This document shows, piece after piece, positions 52,241 to 61,427 of a stretch of 64,000 nt of DNA. This DNA is from Jeongeupia sp. HS-3 (GTDB lineage Bacteria > Pseudomonadota > Gammaproteobacteria > Burkholderiales > Chitinibacteraceae): assembly GCF_015140455.1 (NCBI RefSeq), contig NZ_AP024094.1, forward strand, positions 3,100,001 through 3,164,000, in the 5' to 3' direction. Within the stretch, counting starts at the first letter, position 1. Every line of letters starts with the position of its first letter. A program made the translations under genes and the position numbers. Under the pieces are notes generated by a model that was not told the origin of the DNA, ran no database searches, and saw only the letters and a program-made list of their open reading frames with translations.

Positions 52241-52999
52241 TTACTCCTGCAGGTGGCGCCGGAACACCCAGCGCTGTGCATCGCTGGCGTCGGCGGCGAA
52301 GGCATAGCCGTCGAGGTCGAAGCCTTGCAGCGCTTCGGCTTTGATCACATGGTTCAGCGCGGCGTAGCGCACCATCAGGCCGCGGGCACGCTTGGCGTAG
52401 AAGCTGATGATCTTGTAGCGGTCGTTCTTGAAGTCTTCGAATACCGGTGTGATCAGCCTTGCCTGCAGTTTCTTCGGCTTCACCGATTTGAAGTACTCGT
52501 CGCTGGCGAGGTTGACGATGGTTCTGGCATCCAGCGCGTTGACGGCGTCGGTGATGGTGTCGCCCCAGTGCGCGTACAGGTTGGTGCCGGCAGGGTTGGC
52601 GAGGCGGGTGCCCATTTCCAGCCGGTAAGGCTGGATCAGGTCGTACGGCTTCAGCAGCCCGTACAGCCCGGAGAGGATGCGCAAATGCCGGCCGACATAA
52701 TCGAGCCCGGCGTGATCCAGTGCGTAGGCATCCAGCCCCTCGTACACATCGCCCTTGAAGGCGAATACCGCCGGTCGGGCGTTGTGGGGGGTGAACGGCC
52801 GCTGCCAGCTTTGGTAACGGCCGGCATTGAGCACCGCGAGTTCGTCCGAGATCGCCATTAGCGCCGACAGCTCGGACGGCGCTTTCTGTTTGAGGATATC
52901 GATCAGCGGCGCACTGCGGTCGAGGAAGTCGGGTTCGGAGTGGCGCCGCGTGGGCAGCGCCGTGGTGTAGTCCAGCGTCTTGGCCGGGGAAATCAGCAT
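52241..52999 (-). CDS. yaaA: Peroxide stress protein YaaA
   Basis: A 252-residue DUF328/UPF0246 protein. In E. coli, YaaA lowers intracellular free iron during peroxide stress and binds DNA. The ATG at 52999 gives MLISPAKTLDYTTALPTRRH, the hallmark N-terminus; TTG codons two upstream are in frame but less likely. Other landmarks are FKGDVYEGLDAYALDHAGLD, RILSGLYGLLKPYDLIQPYR and LEMGTRLANPAGTNLYAHWG. It follows the fixJ-like gene on the same strand with a 16-bp gap. Confidence 0.95.
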   Translation of the reverse strand: MLISPAKTLDYTTALPTRRHSEPDFLDRSAPLIDILKQKAPSELSALMAISDELAVLNAGRYQSWQRPFTPHNARPAVFAFKGDVYEGLDAYALDHAGLDYVGRHLRILSGLYGLLKPYDLIQPYRLEMGTRLANPAGTNLYAHWGDTITDAVNALDARTIVNLASDEYFKSVKPKKLQARLITPVFEDFKNDRYKIISFYAKRARGLMVRYAALNHVIKAEALQGFDLDGYAFAADASDAQRWVFRRHLQE

Positions 53000-53015
53000 C
53001 AACAAACGCGGGCCC

Positions 53016-53636
53016 TCAGCTACCGATCTTGGCGTCGCGCAGCAGGGCGGCGAGCTCCATGGCGGTTTTGACGCGCATTTTTTCGAGGATGCGCGCGCGG
53101 TGCACTTCGACCGTTTTCATCGAAATCGACAGATCGTCGGCGATCTGCTTGTTGAGCCGGCCGGTGAGGATCAGCTTCATTACTTCGCGTTCGCGTGGCG
53201 TCAGCGATTCCAGCCGGGCTTCGACCGCATTCTTGGCCTGCCACTGGGTGCGGCTGAGCGCGTCGGCGGCGATCAAACGCTCGACCAGATCGACGATGTC
53301 GTTGTCGTTGAACGGCTTTTCGATGAAGTCGGTGGCGCCATCCTTGAGCGCGCCGACGGCCATCGGCACGTCACCGTGGCCGGTCAGGAACACCACCGGC
53401 GGCAGGTAGGGGAAATCCTTGAGTTTCTGGAACAGCTCCAGTCCGCTCATGCCGGGCATGCGCACATCGAGCAGCAGGCAGCTGAAACGGTCAGGTGTGT
53501 AGTCGGCCAGTAGCGATTCGGCGTTCGGGAAGGGCTGAACGTCGTGGTTACGGGTCGAGAACAGCCAGGCGAGCGCATCGCGCAGGGCGTCGTCGTCGTC
53601 GACGATGGCGATGCGGCGGTTAGGGTTCGATGGCAT
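53016..53636 (-). CDS. FixJ-type response regulator
   Basis: A 206-residue transcription regulator. The receiver domain has the acidic pair IAIVDDDDALRDALAWLF, the phosphoryl-accepting Asp in CLLLDVRMPGMSGLELFQ, the conserved Thr in VVFLTGHGDVPMAVGAL and Lys in DFIEKPFNDNDIVDLV. A LuxR/FixJ-type helix-turn-helix domain follows (LTPREREVMKLILTGRLNKQ, IADDLSISMKTVEVHRARI). Its start overlaps the end of the histidine kinase gene by 17 bases, so it is the cognate partner. Targets are unknown. Confidence 0.93.
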   Translation of the reverse strand: MPSNPNRRIAIVDDDDALRDALAWLFSTRNHDVQPFPNAESLLADYTPDRFSCLLLDVRMPGMSGLELFQKLKDFPYLPPVVFLTGHGDVPMAVGALKDGATDFIEKPFNDNDIVDLVERLIAADALSRTQWQAKNAVEARLESLTPREREVMKLILTGRLNKQIADDLSISMKTVEVHRARILEKMRVKTAMELAALLRDAKIGS

Positions 53637-55854
53637 TGGGTTCCTCGCTGAACGGTACGGTAAAGATGAAGCGGCTGCCGCCGCCAGGATTGGCTTCGAC
53701 CCACATCCGGCCTTGATGGTGCTCGATGATCGAACGGCAAATATTCAGCCCCATCCCCATGCCGGTGTCCTTGGTCGTATAAAACGGTTTGAAAAGCTGT
53801 TCGAGCTGCTCGGGACTCAGGCCCGGGCCGCGATCGGCGATGGTCACGCGCAGATAATCGCCATCGCGCGTCAGCGAGATCGCCAGCGCACGTCGCACCG
53901 GTGCGGTTACATCCATCGCTTCGAGCGCGTTCTTGATCAAATTAAAGATCACCTGTTCGAGCATCACCGGGTCGGCGTACAGCGAGGGCAGATCGGGGGA
54001 TTGCTGCAGCGAGATATCGGCCTCGCGGCGAACGATTTCATGCCCCAGCAGGCCGAGCACGGTGTCGAGCAGGGTGCCGATTTCGCAGCGTTTTCGCGAC
54101 GGCGCACGGCGCTGCACGAACTCGCGGATGCCGCGGATGATCTGCCCGGCGCGCTTGGCCTGCTCGGCCATCTTGTCGAGCGCTTGCGCCAATTGCTTCA
54201 AGTTCGGATCGGGGCTGCCGAGAATGTTGCGGCAGCCCGAGGCATAACTGGCGATGGCGCCGAGCGGCTGATTGAGCTCATGGGCGAGGCTGGAGGCCAT
54301 TTCGCCCATGCTGATCAGCCTGGCCGTTTGTTGCAGGGTCTCGTTCTGGCGTCGCTCGCGTTCGGCGGCGGTTTTCAGCGCGGTGATGTCGGTGGCGATT
54401 TCCAGCCACACTGCCGAGCCGTCGACCCAGACGCTCTGGCGGCTCTTGATCTGGTACCAGCGTTTGCTGAACGGGTCGTACCACTCGGTATCGACCGGTG
54501 GCTCGGTACGGCGTTTGACGAAGGGCACGATACAGCAGCGGCCGCGCCAGTCCGGCAGGCCGAAGGCGCGATCGAACTGCAGATTCGACATCAGCAATTC
54601 GCCGCTTTCGCTATCCGAGACGGCGACCGCGGCGTCCAGGCCATTGAGCACGGTGACGAAACGTTCGTGCGAGGCCTGCAGCGCCTTGCGTTCGCGCCGC
54701 AGCTCGGTGATGTCGTACATCGCGTTCATCCAGCCGATGTGCCGGCCTTCGCCGTCGATCAGCTTGGATGCGTACAGGCGAACATCGAAACGCTCGCCGC
54801 TTTTTTTCATGAAGCGCACCGAGAAGCCGTTCGGATCGAGCTGGCCGGCGATGATGGCATCGCTTGCGGCCATGCAGCGCTCGATCTCTTCGGGGGGCCA
54901 GTACGGGAAGGGCGGGGTCAGGCCAACCAGTTCGTCGGCGCTGTAGCCGGTCATCTCGCAATAGGCGCGATTGACGTGAAGAATGTTGCCTTTCAGGTCG
55001 GTGGCCCTGAGGCCGGTGACCAACGAGTTTTCCATCGCCAGCCGCAAGGCCGTTTCGCTGCGCAGTTGCGCCTCGGCGATTTCGCGCTTGCGGATATGCC
55101 GCCGCAGCGCCCAGGTCGAAGCCAGCATCGCGCCGGCCAGAATGAACAGCAGCCATGGCAACAGATCGGCCAGCAGCGCCCGCGGCGTATGGTAAGTGCG
55201 TGCCGCCAGCGTCAGTCCGAGCGGCGGCTTGTCGAGGTGGATCGTGTGTGCGGCGCCGTTCGGATCGAACTGGCGCTGGTATTTGGATGCGATGGTTTTG
55301 CCGTCGGGGCCGAGCAGCGAGATCTGGTAGCGCTGCCCCAGCCACCATGGCACCTGGTGTTGCAGCAATACATCGAGCGCGATGGTGGCGACAATGTAGT
55401 TGCTGTGGTCGGGCGTGACCGTGGTGTAGGTCACCAGTGGTTGTTGATCGATGATCTGCAATTCGCCCCAACCGGCATTGCCCTTGAAGGGCTGGGTATG
55501 GCGCGCCTGCGGGGCGGTCCAGCGGGCGCGGCTACCGCCGTCGTGGATGGCCAGTCCGACGATTTCCGGGTTGGTCTGGATCAGCGTCAGCACGCGCGCC
55601 TGGAACGCCGGTGCGGTGTAATCATGCCCCGGCAGCGTGGCCGCCAGCGTGAGCAAGGCGTCGCGGTCCGCTTCTGCCTGCTGCTCGATCGCCTGCTTCT
55701 GCCACAGCATGTCCTGCTCAAGTTGCGCGGTGCGCATGTTCTCGGTCTCGCCGCGTGTCACCAGCAGATAGCTGGCGAACAGCAGCGCGAACAGCGCGGC
55801 AATCAGCCCGGGCAGCGGCTGCAGCCAGCGGGCCGGGGCACTTGGCAGGCGCAC
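53620..55854 (-). CDS. PAS-domain sensor histidine kinase
   Basis: A 744-residue membrane sensor kinase, partner of the downstream FixJ-like regulator. Layout: GTG start overlapping the dehydrogenase gene; TM1 at about residues 15-35 (GLIAALFALLFASYLLV); a periplasmic sensory region to about 220; TM2 (LLPWLLFILAGAMLASTWAL); two PAS domains (AMENSLVTGLRATDLKGNIL and EGRHIGWMNAMYDITELRRE belong to the first); HisKA with the phosphorylated His in SLAHELNQPLGAIASYASGC; and a HATPase with N, G1 and G2 boxes (FNLIKNALEAMD, ADRGPGLS, GMGMGLNI). FixL haem-ligand residues are not obvious, so oxygen sensing cannot be claimed. Confidence 0.93.
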   Translation of the reverse strand: MRLPSAPARWLQPLPGLIAALFALLFASYLLVTRGETENMRTAQLEQDMLWQKQAIEQQAEADRDALLTLAATLPGHDYTAPAFQARVLTLIQTNPEIVGLAIHDGGSRARWTAPQARHTQPFKGNAGWGELQIIDQQPLVTYTTVTPDHSNYIVATIALDVLLQHQVPWWLGQRYQISLLGPDGKTIASKYQRQFDPNGAAHTIHLDKPPLGLTLAARTYHTPRALLADLLPWLLFILAGAMLASTWALRRHIRKREIAEAQLRSETALRLAMENSLVTGLRATDLKGNILHVNRAYCEMTGYSADELVGLTPPFPYWPPEEIERCMAASDAIIAGQLDPNGFSVRFMKKSGERFDVRLYASKLIDGEGRHIGWMNAMYDITELRRERKALQASHERFVTVLNGLDAAVAVSDSESGELLMSNLQFDRAFGLPDWRGRCCIVPFVKRRTEPPVDTEWYDPFSKRWYQIKSRQSVWVDGSAVWLEIATDITALKTAAERERRQNETLQQTARLISMGEMASSLAHELNQPLGAIASYASGCRNILGSPDPNLKQLAQALDKMAEQAKRAGQIIRGIREFVQRRAPSRKRCEIGTLLDTVLGLLGHEIVRREADISLQQSPDLPSLYADPVMLEQVIFNLIKNALEAMDVTAPVRRALAISLTRDGDYLRVTIADRGPGLSPEQLEQLFKPFYTTKDTGMGMGLNICRSIIEHHQGRMWVEANPGGGSRFIFTVPFSEEPNAIEP

Positions 55855-55855
55855 C

Positions 55856-56851
55856 TCAGGCGTGAACCGCGTTGACGAGCGGCAGGCCCTTGGCGAAGGC
55901 GTCGATGTTCTCGAACACGGTATCGGCGATATTGCGGAGCGCTTCGCGGGTCAGATAACCCTGATGCGAGGTGATGACCACGTTGGGGAAGGTCATCAGC
56001 CGTGCCAGCACGTCGTCCTGCAGCGCGGTGCCGGACAGATCCTCGAAGAACACGCCTTCTTCATACTCGTACACATCAAGGCCGACACCGCCAAGCTGGC
56101 CGCTCTTGAGCGCTTCAACCAGCGCCGCCGAGTCGATCAGCCCGCCGCGGCTGGTGTTGACAATGACCGCGCCGGGTTTCATCGTCGCCAGCGATTGCGC
56201 ATTGATCAGGTGGCGTGTTTCCGGGAACAGCGGCACATGCAGCGAGATCACATCCGACTCGCGCAGCAACTCATCCAGCGGCACGAAGGTGCAGCCGAGT
56301 TCGCCGGCGTGCTTGGTATCGGGCGAGCGGTCGAACGCCAGCACGCGCATGCCGAAACCGTTGGCGATCTTCATCGCCGCCTGGCCGATCTTGCCGGCGC
56401 CGATCACGCCGAAGGTACGACCATGCAGATTGAAACCCTCCAGTCCTTCGAGCGAGAAGTTGCCGTCGCGTACCCGGATATAGGCACGGTGGGTCTTGCG
56501 CACCAGCGTCAGCAGCAGCGCAAACAGGTGTTCGGCGACGGCTTCGGGCGAGTACGCCGGCACGCGGGTGATGGCGATGCCGAGCTGTTGCGCTGCGGCG
56601 AGATCGACGCCGTTGAAGCCGGCGCAGCGCAGCGCAACGTGTTTGATACCGAGCATGGCCAGCGAATTGAGCGTCGAGGCGTCGAGCGTGTCGTTGACGA
56701 AGGGGCACACGGCGTCAAAGCCCGCCGCCAACGGCACGGTATTGCGATTGAGCCGGTCGCCGAAGTACACCAGTTCATGGCCATGCTTGGCGTTGGCTGC
56801 GTTCAGCGAGGCTTCGTCGTAACGTTTGCTGTCAAATACCGCGATCCGCAT
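55856..56851 (-). CDS. ldhA: D-lactate dehydrogenase-type 2-hydroxyacid dehydrogenase
   Basis: A 331-residue NAD-dependent D-2-hydroxyacid dehydrogenase, closest by eye to fermentative D-lactate dehydrogenase: MRIAVFDSKRYDEASLNAAN at the start, LRCAGFNGVDLAAAQQLGI, the NAD-binding GVIGAGKIGQAAMKIANGFG, catalytic Arg in VNTSRGGLIDSAALVEAL, Glu in YEYEEGVFFED, and His in ITSHQGYLTREALRNIAD. The sensor kinase start codon lies within its stop region, so the three-gene unit ldhA-kinase-regulator is translationally linked. Confidence 0.93.
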   Translation of the reverse strand: MRIAVFDSKRYDEASLNAANAKHGHELVYFGDRLNRNTVPLAAGFDAVCPFVNDTLDASTLNSLAMLGIKHVALRCAGFNGVDLAAAQQLGIAITRVPAYSPEAVAEHLFALLLTLVRKTHRAYIRVRDGNFSLEGLEGFNLHGRTFGVIGAGKIGQAAMKIANGFGMRVLAFDRSPDTKHAGELGCTFVPLDELLRESDVISLHVPLFPETRHLINAQSLATMKPGAVIVNTSRGGLIDSAALVEALKSGQLGGVGLDVYEYEEGVFFEDLSGTALQDDVLARLMTFPNVVITSHQGYLTREALRNIADTVFENIDAFAKGLPLVNAVHA

Positions 56852-56896
56852 GCTCTTGATCCGTTGTTGGCGCCGGTGTGCCGGCCGATGAGGGCT

Positions 56897-57148
56897 TTAC
56901 TGGCCGAATGGGTTGTAGCTGGCCGTCAGTTCGCGGCTGTTCCAGAAGTGGCCGTTCAGGCGCTGTACCAGCGCTTCGGCAGCGGCCGAGCTGCAGTCGA
57001 TCGAGACCGATGCGGCCAGACGCTCGCCGAGACCTTCGGCGATGGTTACATCGCCGACATCGGCGCTCATGCCCAGCTCGGAAAGCAGCGTGCGCACGTC
57101 GTCGGTATTGGTTTCCGGAGGCAGGTTGCCGATCAGGATGGCAGTCAT
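56897..57148 (-). CDS. Small RRM-type RNA-binding protein
   Basis: An 83-residue single RNA-recognition-motif protein. RNP2 appears as ILIGNLPPETNTDDVRTLLS, with a degenerate RNP1 region (RLAASVSIDCSSAAAEALVQ) lacking the usual KGFGFV aromatic residues, so RNA binding may be weak or different. The C-terminal segment is LNGHFWNSRELTASYNPFGQ, a typical end of bacterial RRM proteins. It lies between the NDUFA9-like gene and ldhA. Function unknown. Confidence 0.8.
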   Translation of the reverse strand: MTAILIGNLPPETNTDDVRTLLSELGMSADVGDVTIAEGLGERLAASVSIDCSSAAAEALVQRLNGHFWNSRELTASYNPFGQ

Positions 57149-57173
57149 TACATCACTCCTACAATCAGGGATA

Positions 57174-58121
57174 TTACTGGGAAGGGGGAAATTTCCACGT
57201 CCGGCTCGACACCGTCCGCCGATATCGGGCTGCCGGGTTATCCGGCGCCAGGCATTGCGGCATCACGGCTTCAAGCGCGGTGGGCGTCCAGCCTAGCACG
57301 GCCGCAAATCCGGCAGGCGCGACGTTATCAATTTTCATCGAATCAAGATTATCGCTGCTTAGCGGCGGATTGGGCAGCAGCGCCATCATGCAGGCTTGTA
57401 CGCGGGCAATCGCGTCGGGCAGGGGCAGAATCGGCCGCGGGTGGCCCGACCACTGGCCGGCGAGGCGAACCAGCTGCGCCAGGGTGTAAACCGTGGGGCC
57501 GACCAGATCCAGCTTCTGCTGCACCAGCGCGTCGCGCTCAAGCGCCGCCGCGAAGGCGCGGCTGACATCCTCGACCCAGACCGGCTGAAAACGCGCACTG
57601 GCACAGGCTAGCGGCACCAGCGGAACGTGTCGCTGCAGCCTGGCGAACAGGTTGATGAAGCGATCGTCGCGGCCGAAAACGACCGAGGGCCGGAAGATCG
57701 TCCACGCCAGCGCGCTGGCGACGACGCGCGCTTCGGCGAGCCCCTTGCTGCGCTGATACATCGATGGCGCATCAATACCGGCGCCGAGCGCGCTCATGTG
57801 CAGATAGCGCGGCACGCCGGCGACCTCACAGGCGGCAATGATGCGCTCGGTCAGCGCAACATGAACCTGCGCGAAGCGCTCGGCGCTGCCTTGGAGGATG
57901 CCGACGAGGTTGATGACCGCGTCCTTGCCGTGCACCAGTTCGGCCAGCGTGGCCGGATCGTGCACATTGGCCTCGACCAGATCGAGATTGGGAAGTACCA
58001 GCAGCCGGGCCGCATGCTCGCGGTGCCGCGTGGGCAGCGTGAGTGTGTGGTCGGCTGCGACGAGCCGTGCGGCAAGGCTGCTGCCGATAAAACCGGTACC
58101 ACCAATGATCAGGATCTGCAT
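57174..58121 (-). CDS. NAD(P)-binding NDUFA9-like protein
   Basis: A 315-residue atypical short-chain dehydrogenase of the complex-I NDUFA9/YbjT group. The nucleotide-binding motif is ILIIGGTGFIGSSLAARLV; conserved VINLVGILQGSAERFAQVHV and YLHMSALGAGIDAPSMYQRS (with the Tyr of SDR enzymes followed by RSKG) are present, as is FRPSVVFGRDDRFINLFARL. Orthologues commonly lie beside slt in betaproteobacteria. It could take part in quinone or respiratory functions; substrate unknown. It starts 8 bases after slt ends. Confidence 0.88.
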   Translation of the reverse strand: MQILIIGGTGFIGSSLAARLVAADHTLTLPTRHREHAARLLVLPNLDLVEANVHDPATLAELVHGKDAVINLVGILQGSAERFAQVHVALTERIIAACEVAGVPRYLHMSALGAGIDAPSMYQRSKGLAEARVVASALAWTIFRPSVVFGRDDRFINLFARLQRHVPLVPLACASARFQPVWVEDVSRAFAAALERDALVQQKLDLVGPTVYTLAQLVRLAGQWSGHPRPILPLPDAIARVQACMMALLPNPPLSSDNLDSMKIDNVAPAGFAAVLGWTPTALEAVMPQCLAPDNPAARYRRTVSSRTWKFPPSQ

Positions 58122-58129
58122 GCTGGACC

Positions 58130-60058
58130 TCAGTTGCTGTCGCCTCCGTCGGCGCCGCCGAGGGTGTTGTCCTGTGGCGGGGTGACGAGCTTGCCCGGGA
58201 TGGCGGCGAGGCGCTGGTGCAATGTGGTGCTGGAACCAAAGCTTGCGCCGTAGTGCTGGGCGTTGGCGAGCACCTTCTTCACGTAATTGCGTGTTTCGTC
58301 GAAGGGAATCGTTTCAATATAGATGGCGGCATCGAGCGCGCCGTCGTTCTGCCAGTTGCGCGCCCGGCCGGGGCCGGCGTTGTAGCCGGCGGTGACCAGC
58401 ACCGGGTGTTCATCGAGGCGGTCGAGCAGGTAGCGCAGATAGAAAGTGCCCATGCTGACATTGGTCGGAATGTCGGTGACTTCGCTCGGATCAAAGCCCT
58501 TGCGACCCATCTTGCCCGCGACCCATTTGGCGGTAGCCGGCATCAGTTGCATCAGCCCGGCGGCGCCGGCGCTGGAGCGGATGTCGGGTACGAAGCGGCT
58601 TTCCTGGCGGATCAGTCCGTACACCCAGGCTGGATCCAGCCCCTGCTCCTGCGCGGCCTGGGTGACGACCTTGCGCCACGGATAGGGGTAGCGCAGGGTC
58701 GGGTCGGACAACTGCTTGATGCGTTCGGCGGTATCGATCGAACGGTCGTACAGTCCGCTTGCGTCGGCCAGCGTCGAGGCGGCGAGCATCTGGTTGTCGT
58801 CCATGCCCTTGAGCGCCCACGACCACTCGCGTGCGCCTTCGACCCGCCAGTTTTGCGCATACAGCGCCAGTGCGCGACGGATGCCGGGAACGCGTTCGAT
58901 GGCGCGCAGTTCGGTCGCGTCGGCGCGGCGGTGCTGTGGCGGATCGCTGGCGATCGGGCCGAGCTCTTCGCGCGCCAGCAGGCTATAGAAGTCATCCCCG
59001 CCGACCAGGCCCAGCAGCAGCGGCTGGGCTTCGGCCGGCCGGCCCAGGGCCTTGAGCGCCTCGGCTTTCCAGTAGCGCCAGACCGACAGTTGCAGATCCT
59101 CGGCCGGCATTGCATCGATGCGGGCCAGCACGCTTTTGAAGTCACGCACGCGCAGTGCCGCGCGCACCGACCAGAAGCGGCCGGCTTCTTCAAGCCCGGC
59201 GCTGCCGCCGCGTTCGAAGAAACCGTTGGCGTTGTCGTTGTGCGATTTCGCCGCGATGATGCCGAGCTGTTGCCAGCCATAACGTTTGTCGGCGAGCGGC
59301 CAGTTGATCGACGCCGACTGGAACAGTTGCGCGGCGCGATCGGCGTCCTTGCGCGCCAGTCTTTGCGCGGCATAGAGCTGCATTTCGCGCGCGGCGCGGC
59401 TGTCGGCGCTGGCGTCGAACACCTTGTCCGGCGTATTGGCGGCGCGGCCGAGCGCCTTGGCGCTCAGCTCGGACGGGAAGCCGACGCGGGCGGCGAGCTG
59501 GCGGGCGAGATCGCTGCGGTTGGCGGTCAGCGTCATGCGGATGCGCGTCCAGGCATCTTCCGAAGTCAGGACGTTGCGGGTGAACAGCGTGTCGAAGACC
59601 GGGTTGCAGGCGTCGGGCAGTGGCTTGGCGCTGAACCATAACGGTTTGGCCTGGGCCAAGGCGGCGGCATCGTTGCGTGCGATGGCCGCTTGCGCCGCCA
59701 GGCATTTAAGTTCGGCGCTTGGGCTCTCAAGCTTGGGGTATTCGAGATCGTAGGACACCCAGTCCTGGCGTTTTCCCAGTTCCTTGAGCCAGTCGGCCCG
59801 CAGGCGCTCGGCGATCGGCGAGCCTTCATGGCGGCTCAGGAAGGGCGCGACGTCGGCTTCGGTCAGCGTGTTTATCTGTGCCGACAGCAGGTAATAGCGC
59901 GGGTACATCTCGAGTACGTCGCCATTGGCGCTTTGCGCCAGTTGCTGCAAGGTGGCGAGGTCGCGCGAGCGGGCTGCATCGCGCAGTTGGGTCAGATCCA
60001 GACCCGCGGATGCGACGCCAGAGCACGTGATAAGAGCGGCAAGGATCAGTCGTTTCAT
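58130..60058 (-). CDS. slt: Soluble lytic murein transglycosylase
   Basis: A 642-residue periplasmic enzyme that cleaves peptidoglycan to anhydro-muropeptides. The start at MKRLILAALITCSGVASAGL gives a clear signal peptide; the upstream in-frame segment was not used. A long helical superhelix (residues 20-460) is followed by the SLT domain, with the catalytic Glu in GLIRQESRFVPDIRSSAGAA, then GLMQLMPATAKWVAGKMG and VLVTAGYNAGPGRARNWQ. At 642 residues it matches Slt70-type length. It ends just before the NDUFA9-like gene. Confidence 0.93.
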   Translation of the reverse strand: MKRLILAALITCSGVASAGLDLTQLRDAARSRDLATLQQLAQSANGDVLEMYPRYYLLSAQINTLTEADVAPFLSRHEGSPIAERLRADWLKELGKRQDWVSYDLEYPKLESPSAELKCLAAQAAIARNDAAALAQAKPLWFSAKPLPDACNPVFDTLFTRNVLTSEDAWTRIRMTLTANRSDLARQLAARVGFPSELSAKALGRAANTPDKVFDASADSRAAREMQLYAAQRLARKDADRAAQLFQSASINWPLADKRYGWQQLGIIAAKSHNDNANGFFERGGSAGLEEAGRFWSVRAALRVRDFKSVLARIDAMPAEDLQLSVWRYWKAEALKALGRPAEAQPLLLGLVGGDDFYSLLAREELGPIASDPPQHRRADATELRAIERVPGIRRALALYAQNWRVEGAREWSWALKGMDDNQMLAASTLADASGLYDRSIDTAERIKQLSDPTLRYPYPWRKVVTQAAQEQGLDPAWVYGLIRQESRFVPDIRSSAGAAGLMQLMPATAKWVAGKMGRKGFDPSEVTDIPTNVSMGTFYLRYLLDRLDEHPVLVTAGYNAGPGRARNWQNDGALDAAIYIETIPFDETRNYVKKVLANAQHYGASFGSSTTLHQRLAAIPGKLVTPPQDNTLGGADGGDSN

Positions 60059-60360
60059 GCGTGGCCCGGAAGTAGGATGGTTTAGAGATGGACGAGGAAT
60101 ACATGTAGATAGTTTCATGTCCCTGTCCTTATTCTAAATCACCCAGCCCCGAGCCGTGATCAAGCGTGCTGCAAGACAGCCATGCCGTGGCATGGTGGAT
60201 TGCCGTCAGCCAGGCAGTAGATGCGCGTCGGAATTGATCGCCGCGTCACCGATAATCAGGACGGCAAACAGCGGCGGTATCGGCGCTGGTTTCCGGGGCT
60301 TGGCGCGTCGCTGCGACGAGCTGTGCGTGGCAGCAAGGCTCCCGCAGCGCTTGTATTCAC
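60059..60360. other. Non-coding gap, no gene recognised
   Basis: About 300 bases between slt and yeiH, both on the minus strand. I see no recognisable protein or RNA gene, and the readings across it are arginine-rich and poor. It contains one small palindrome (CCATGCC-GT-GGCATGG near 60180-60195) and should hold the slt promoter and the end of the yeiH transcript. Confidence 0.5.
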
Positions 60361-61356
60361 TCAGAGCTGCCCCATCAGGTGTTGCACCATCAGGCTGCTG
60401 GTCGCGACGCAGATCCACACGCCCAGACCGAGCAGGACGGGGCGAAAGCCGGTGCCGCGCATTTGCCTGAGGTTGGACGACAGGCCGATTGCGGTCAGTG
60501 CCACGACAATCAGGAACTGGGCGATCTGGCTGGCGTAGGGCACCACGGCGGCGGGGATGAACCCCAGCGTGCTGAGCACCGAGGCGACGACAAACCAGAG
60601 GATGAACCACGGAAAGATGCGCTTGAGGCTGAAGTTTTCGGCGCCGGCCTTGCGATGCTGGTGCGCCATGTACAGCGCCAGGCACAGGCAGACCGGAATG
60701 ATCAGCGTGGCGCGGGTCAGCTTGACGATGGTCGCGTACTGGCCGGCGATCTGGCTATAGCTGTAACCGGCGGCAACAACCGACGAGGTGTCGTTGATCG
60801 CGGTGCCGGCCCACAGGCCGAAGCCCTTGTCGCTCATGCCGAACAGATGGCCGAGGAAGGGAAACAGCAGCACGGCGACGATATTGAACAGGAAGATCGT
60901 CGAAATCGAGAACGCGGTTTCGTGGTCGTCCGGCTTGATGATCGGTGTCACCGCGGCGATGGCCGAGCCACCGCAGATCGCGGTGCCGACGCCGATCAGC
61001 ACCTTCAGCTTGTCGGGCACGCCCAAGAGCTTGCCGAGCACGATCGCCGACAGAAAAGCCGAGCTGATGGTCACCAGCGTTACTGTCAGCGACTGCATCC
61101 CCGTTTGCGCAACCTTGGTAAAGCTCAGGCCGACGCCAAGCGCGACAATCGACCACTGCAAGATCTGCTTCGAGGCAAACGTAATCCCCGGACGGAAGCG
61201 CTCGCCCGGTGATCGCAGGTTATTGAGCAAGAGACCAAGCAGGATGCCGAAGACCGGGCCGCCGATCAGCGGGAAGGCGTGGCCGAGCAGTGCGGCGATC
61301 GTGGCGAGACCGAGTGCCAGCAGCAGGCCTTGATAGTGGGTTTGAACGAAGCGCAT
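60361..61356 (-). CDS. yeiH: YeiH-family putative sulfate exporter
   Basis: A 331-residue membrane protein of the UPF0324/YeiH family, predicted to export sulfate or a related anion, with about ten membrane segments. The ATG at 61356 (MRFVQTHYQGLLLALGLATI) is preceded by AAGGA 8 bases upstream; earlier in-frame ATGs lack a site. Family motifs: GVGTAICGGSAIAAVTPIIK, GLWAGTAINDTSSVVAAGYS, the hydrophobic pairs between, and LTAIGLSSNLRQMRGTGFRP near the C-terminus. Divergent from its probable regulator. Confidence 0.93.
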   Translation of the reverse strand: MRFVQTHYQGLLLALGLATIAALLGHAFPLIGGPVFGILLGLLLNNLRSPGERFRPGITFASKQILQWSIVALGVGLSFTKVAQTGMQSLTVTLVTISSAFLSAIVLGKLLGVPDKLKVLIGVGTAICGGSAIAAVTPIIKPDDHETAFSISTIFLFNIVAVLLFPFLGHLFGMSDKGFGLWAGTAINDTSSVVAAGYSYSQIAGQYATIVKLTRATLIIPVCLCLALYMAHQHRKAGAENFSLKRIFPWFILWFVVASVLSTLGFIPAAVVPYASQIAQFLIVVALTAIGLSSNLRQMRGTGFRPVLLGLGVWICVATSSLMVQHLMGQL

Positions 61357-61411
61357 GGTGATCATCCTTGTTGCCAATACTGACGAGCTTTCGTTTGTTA
61401 GCTCCAATGGA

Positions 61412-61427
61412 AATAAATATATTTATT
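61412..61427. promoter_or_regulatory. 16-bp perfect palindrome, candidate LysR operator
   Basis: AATAAATATATTTATT, perfectly symmetrical, lies in an AT-rich island 56 bases before the yeiH start codon and within the 282-bp region divergent from the LysR gene. It has the T-N(x)-A character of LysR sites. Position and symmetry suggest an operator; it has not been shown to bind any protein. Confidence 0.5.

Noticed and set aside
53605-55875. A 756-residue open reading frame on the plus strand, fully antisense to the sensor kinase
   Set aside because: Composition is arginine/glycine/histidine-rich with no domain; it mirrors the codon bias of the kinase gene in G+C-rich DNA. The minus strand encodes a complete HisKA/HATPase kinase.
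55862-57565. Long plus-strand reading over ldhA, the RRM gene and part of the NDUFA9-like gene
   Set aside because: It spans three well-supported minus-strand genes and shows no family features.
60206-60685. A 159-residue minus-strand reading downstream of yeiH
   Set aside because: It overlaps yeiH out of frame, is Arg/Pro-rich and has no family features.
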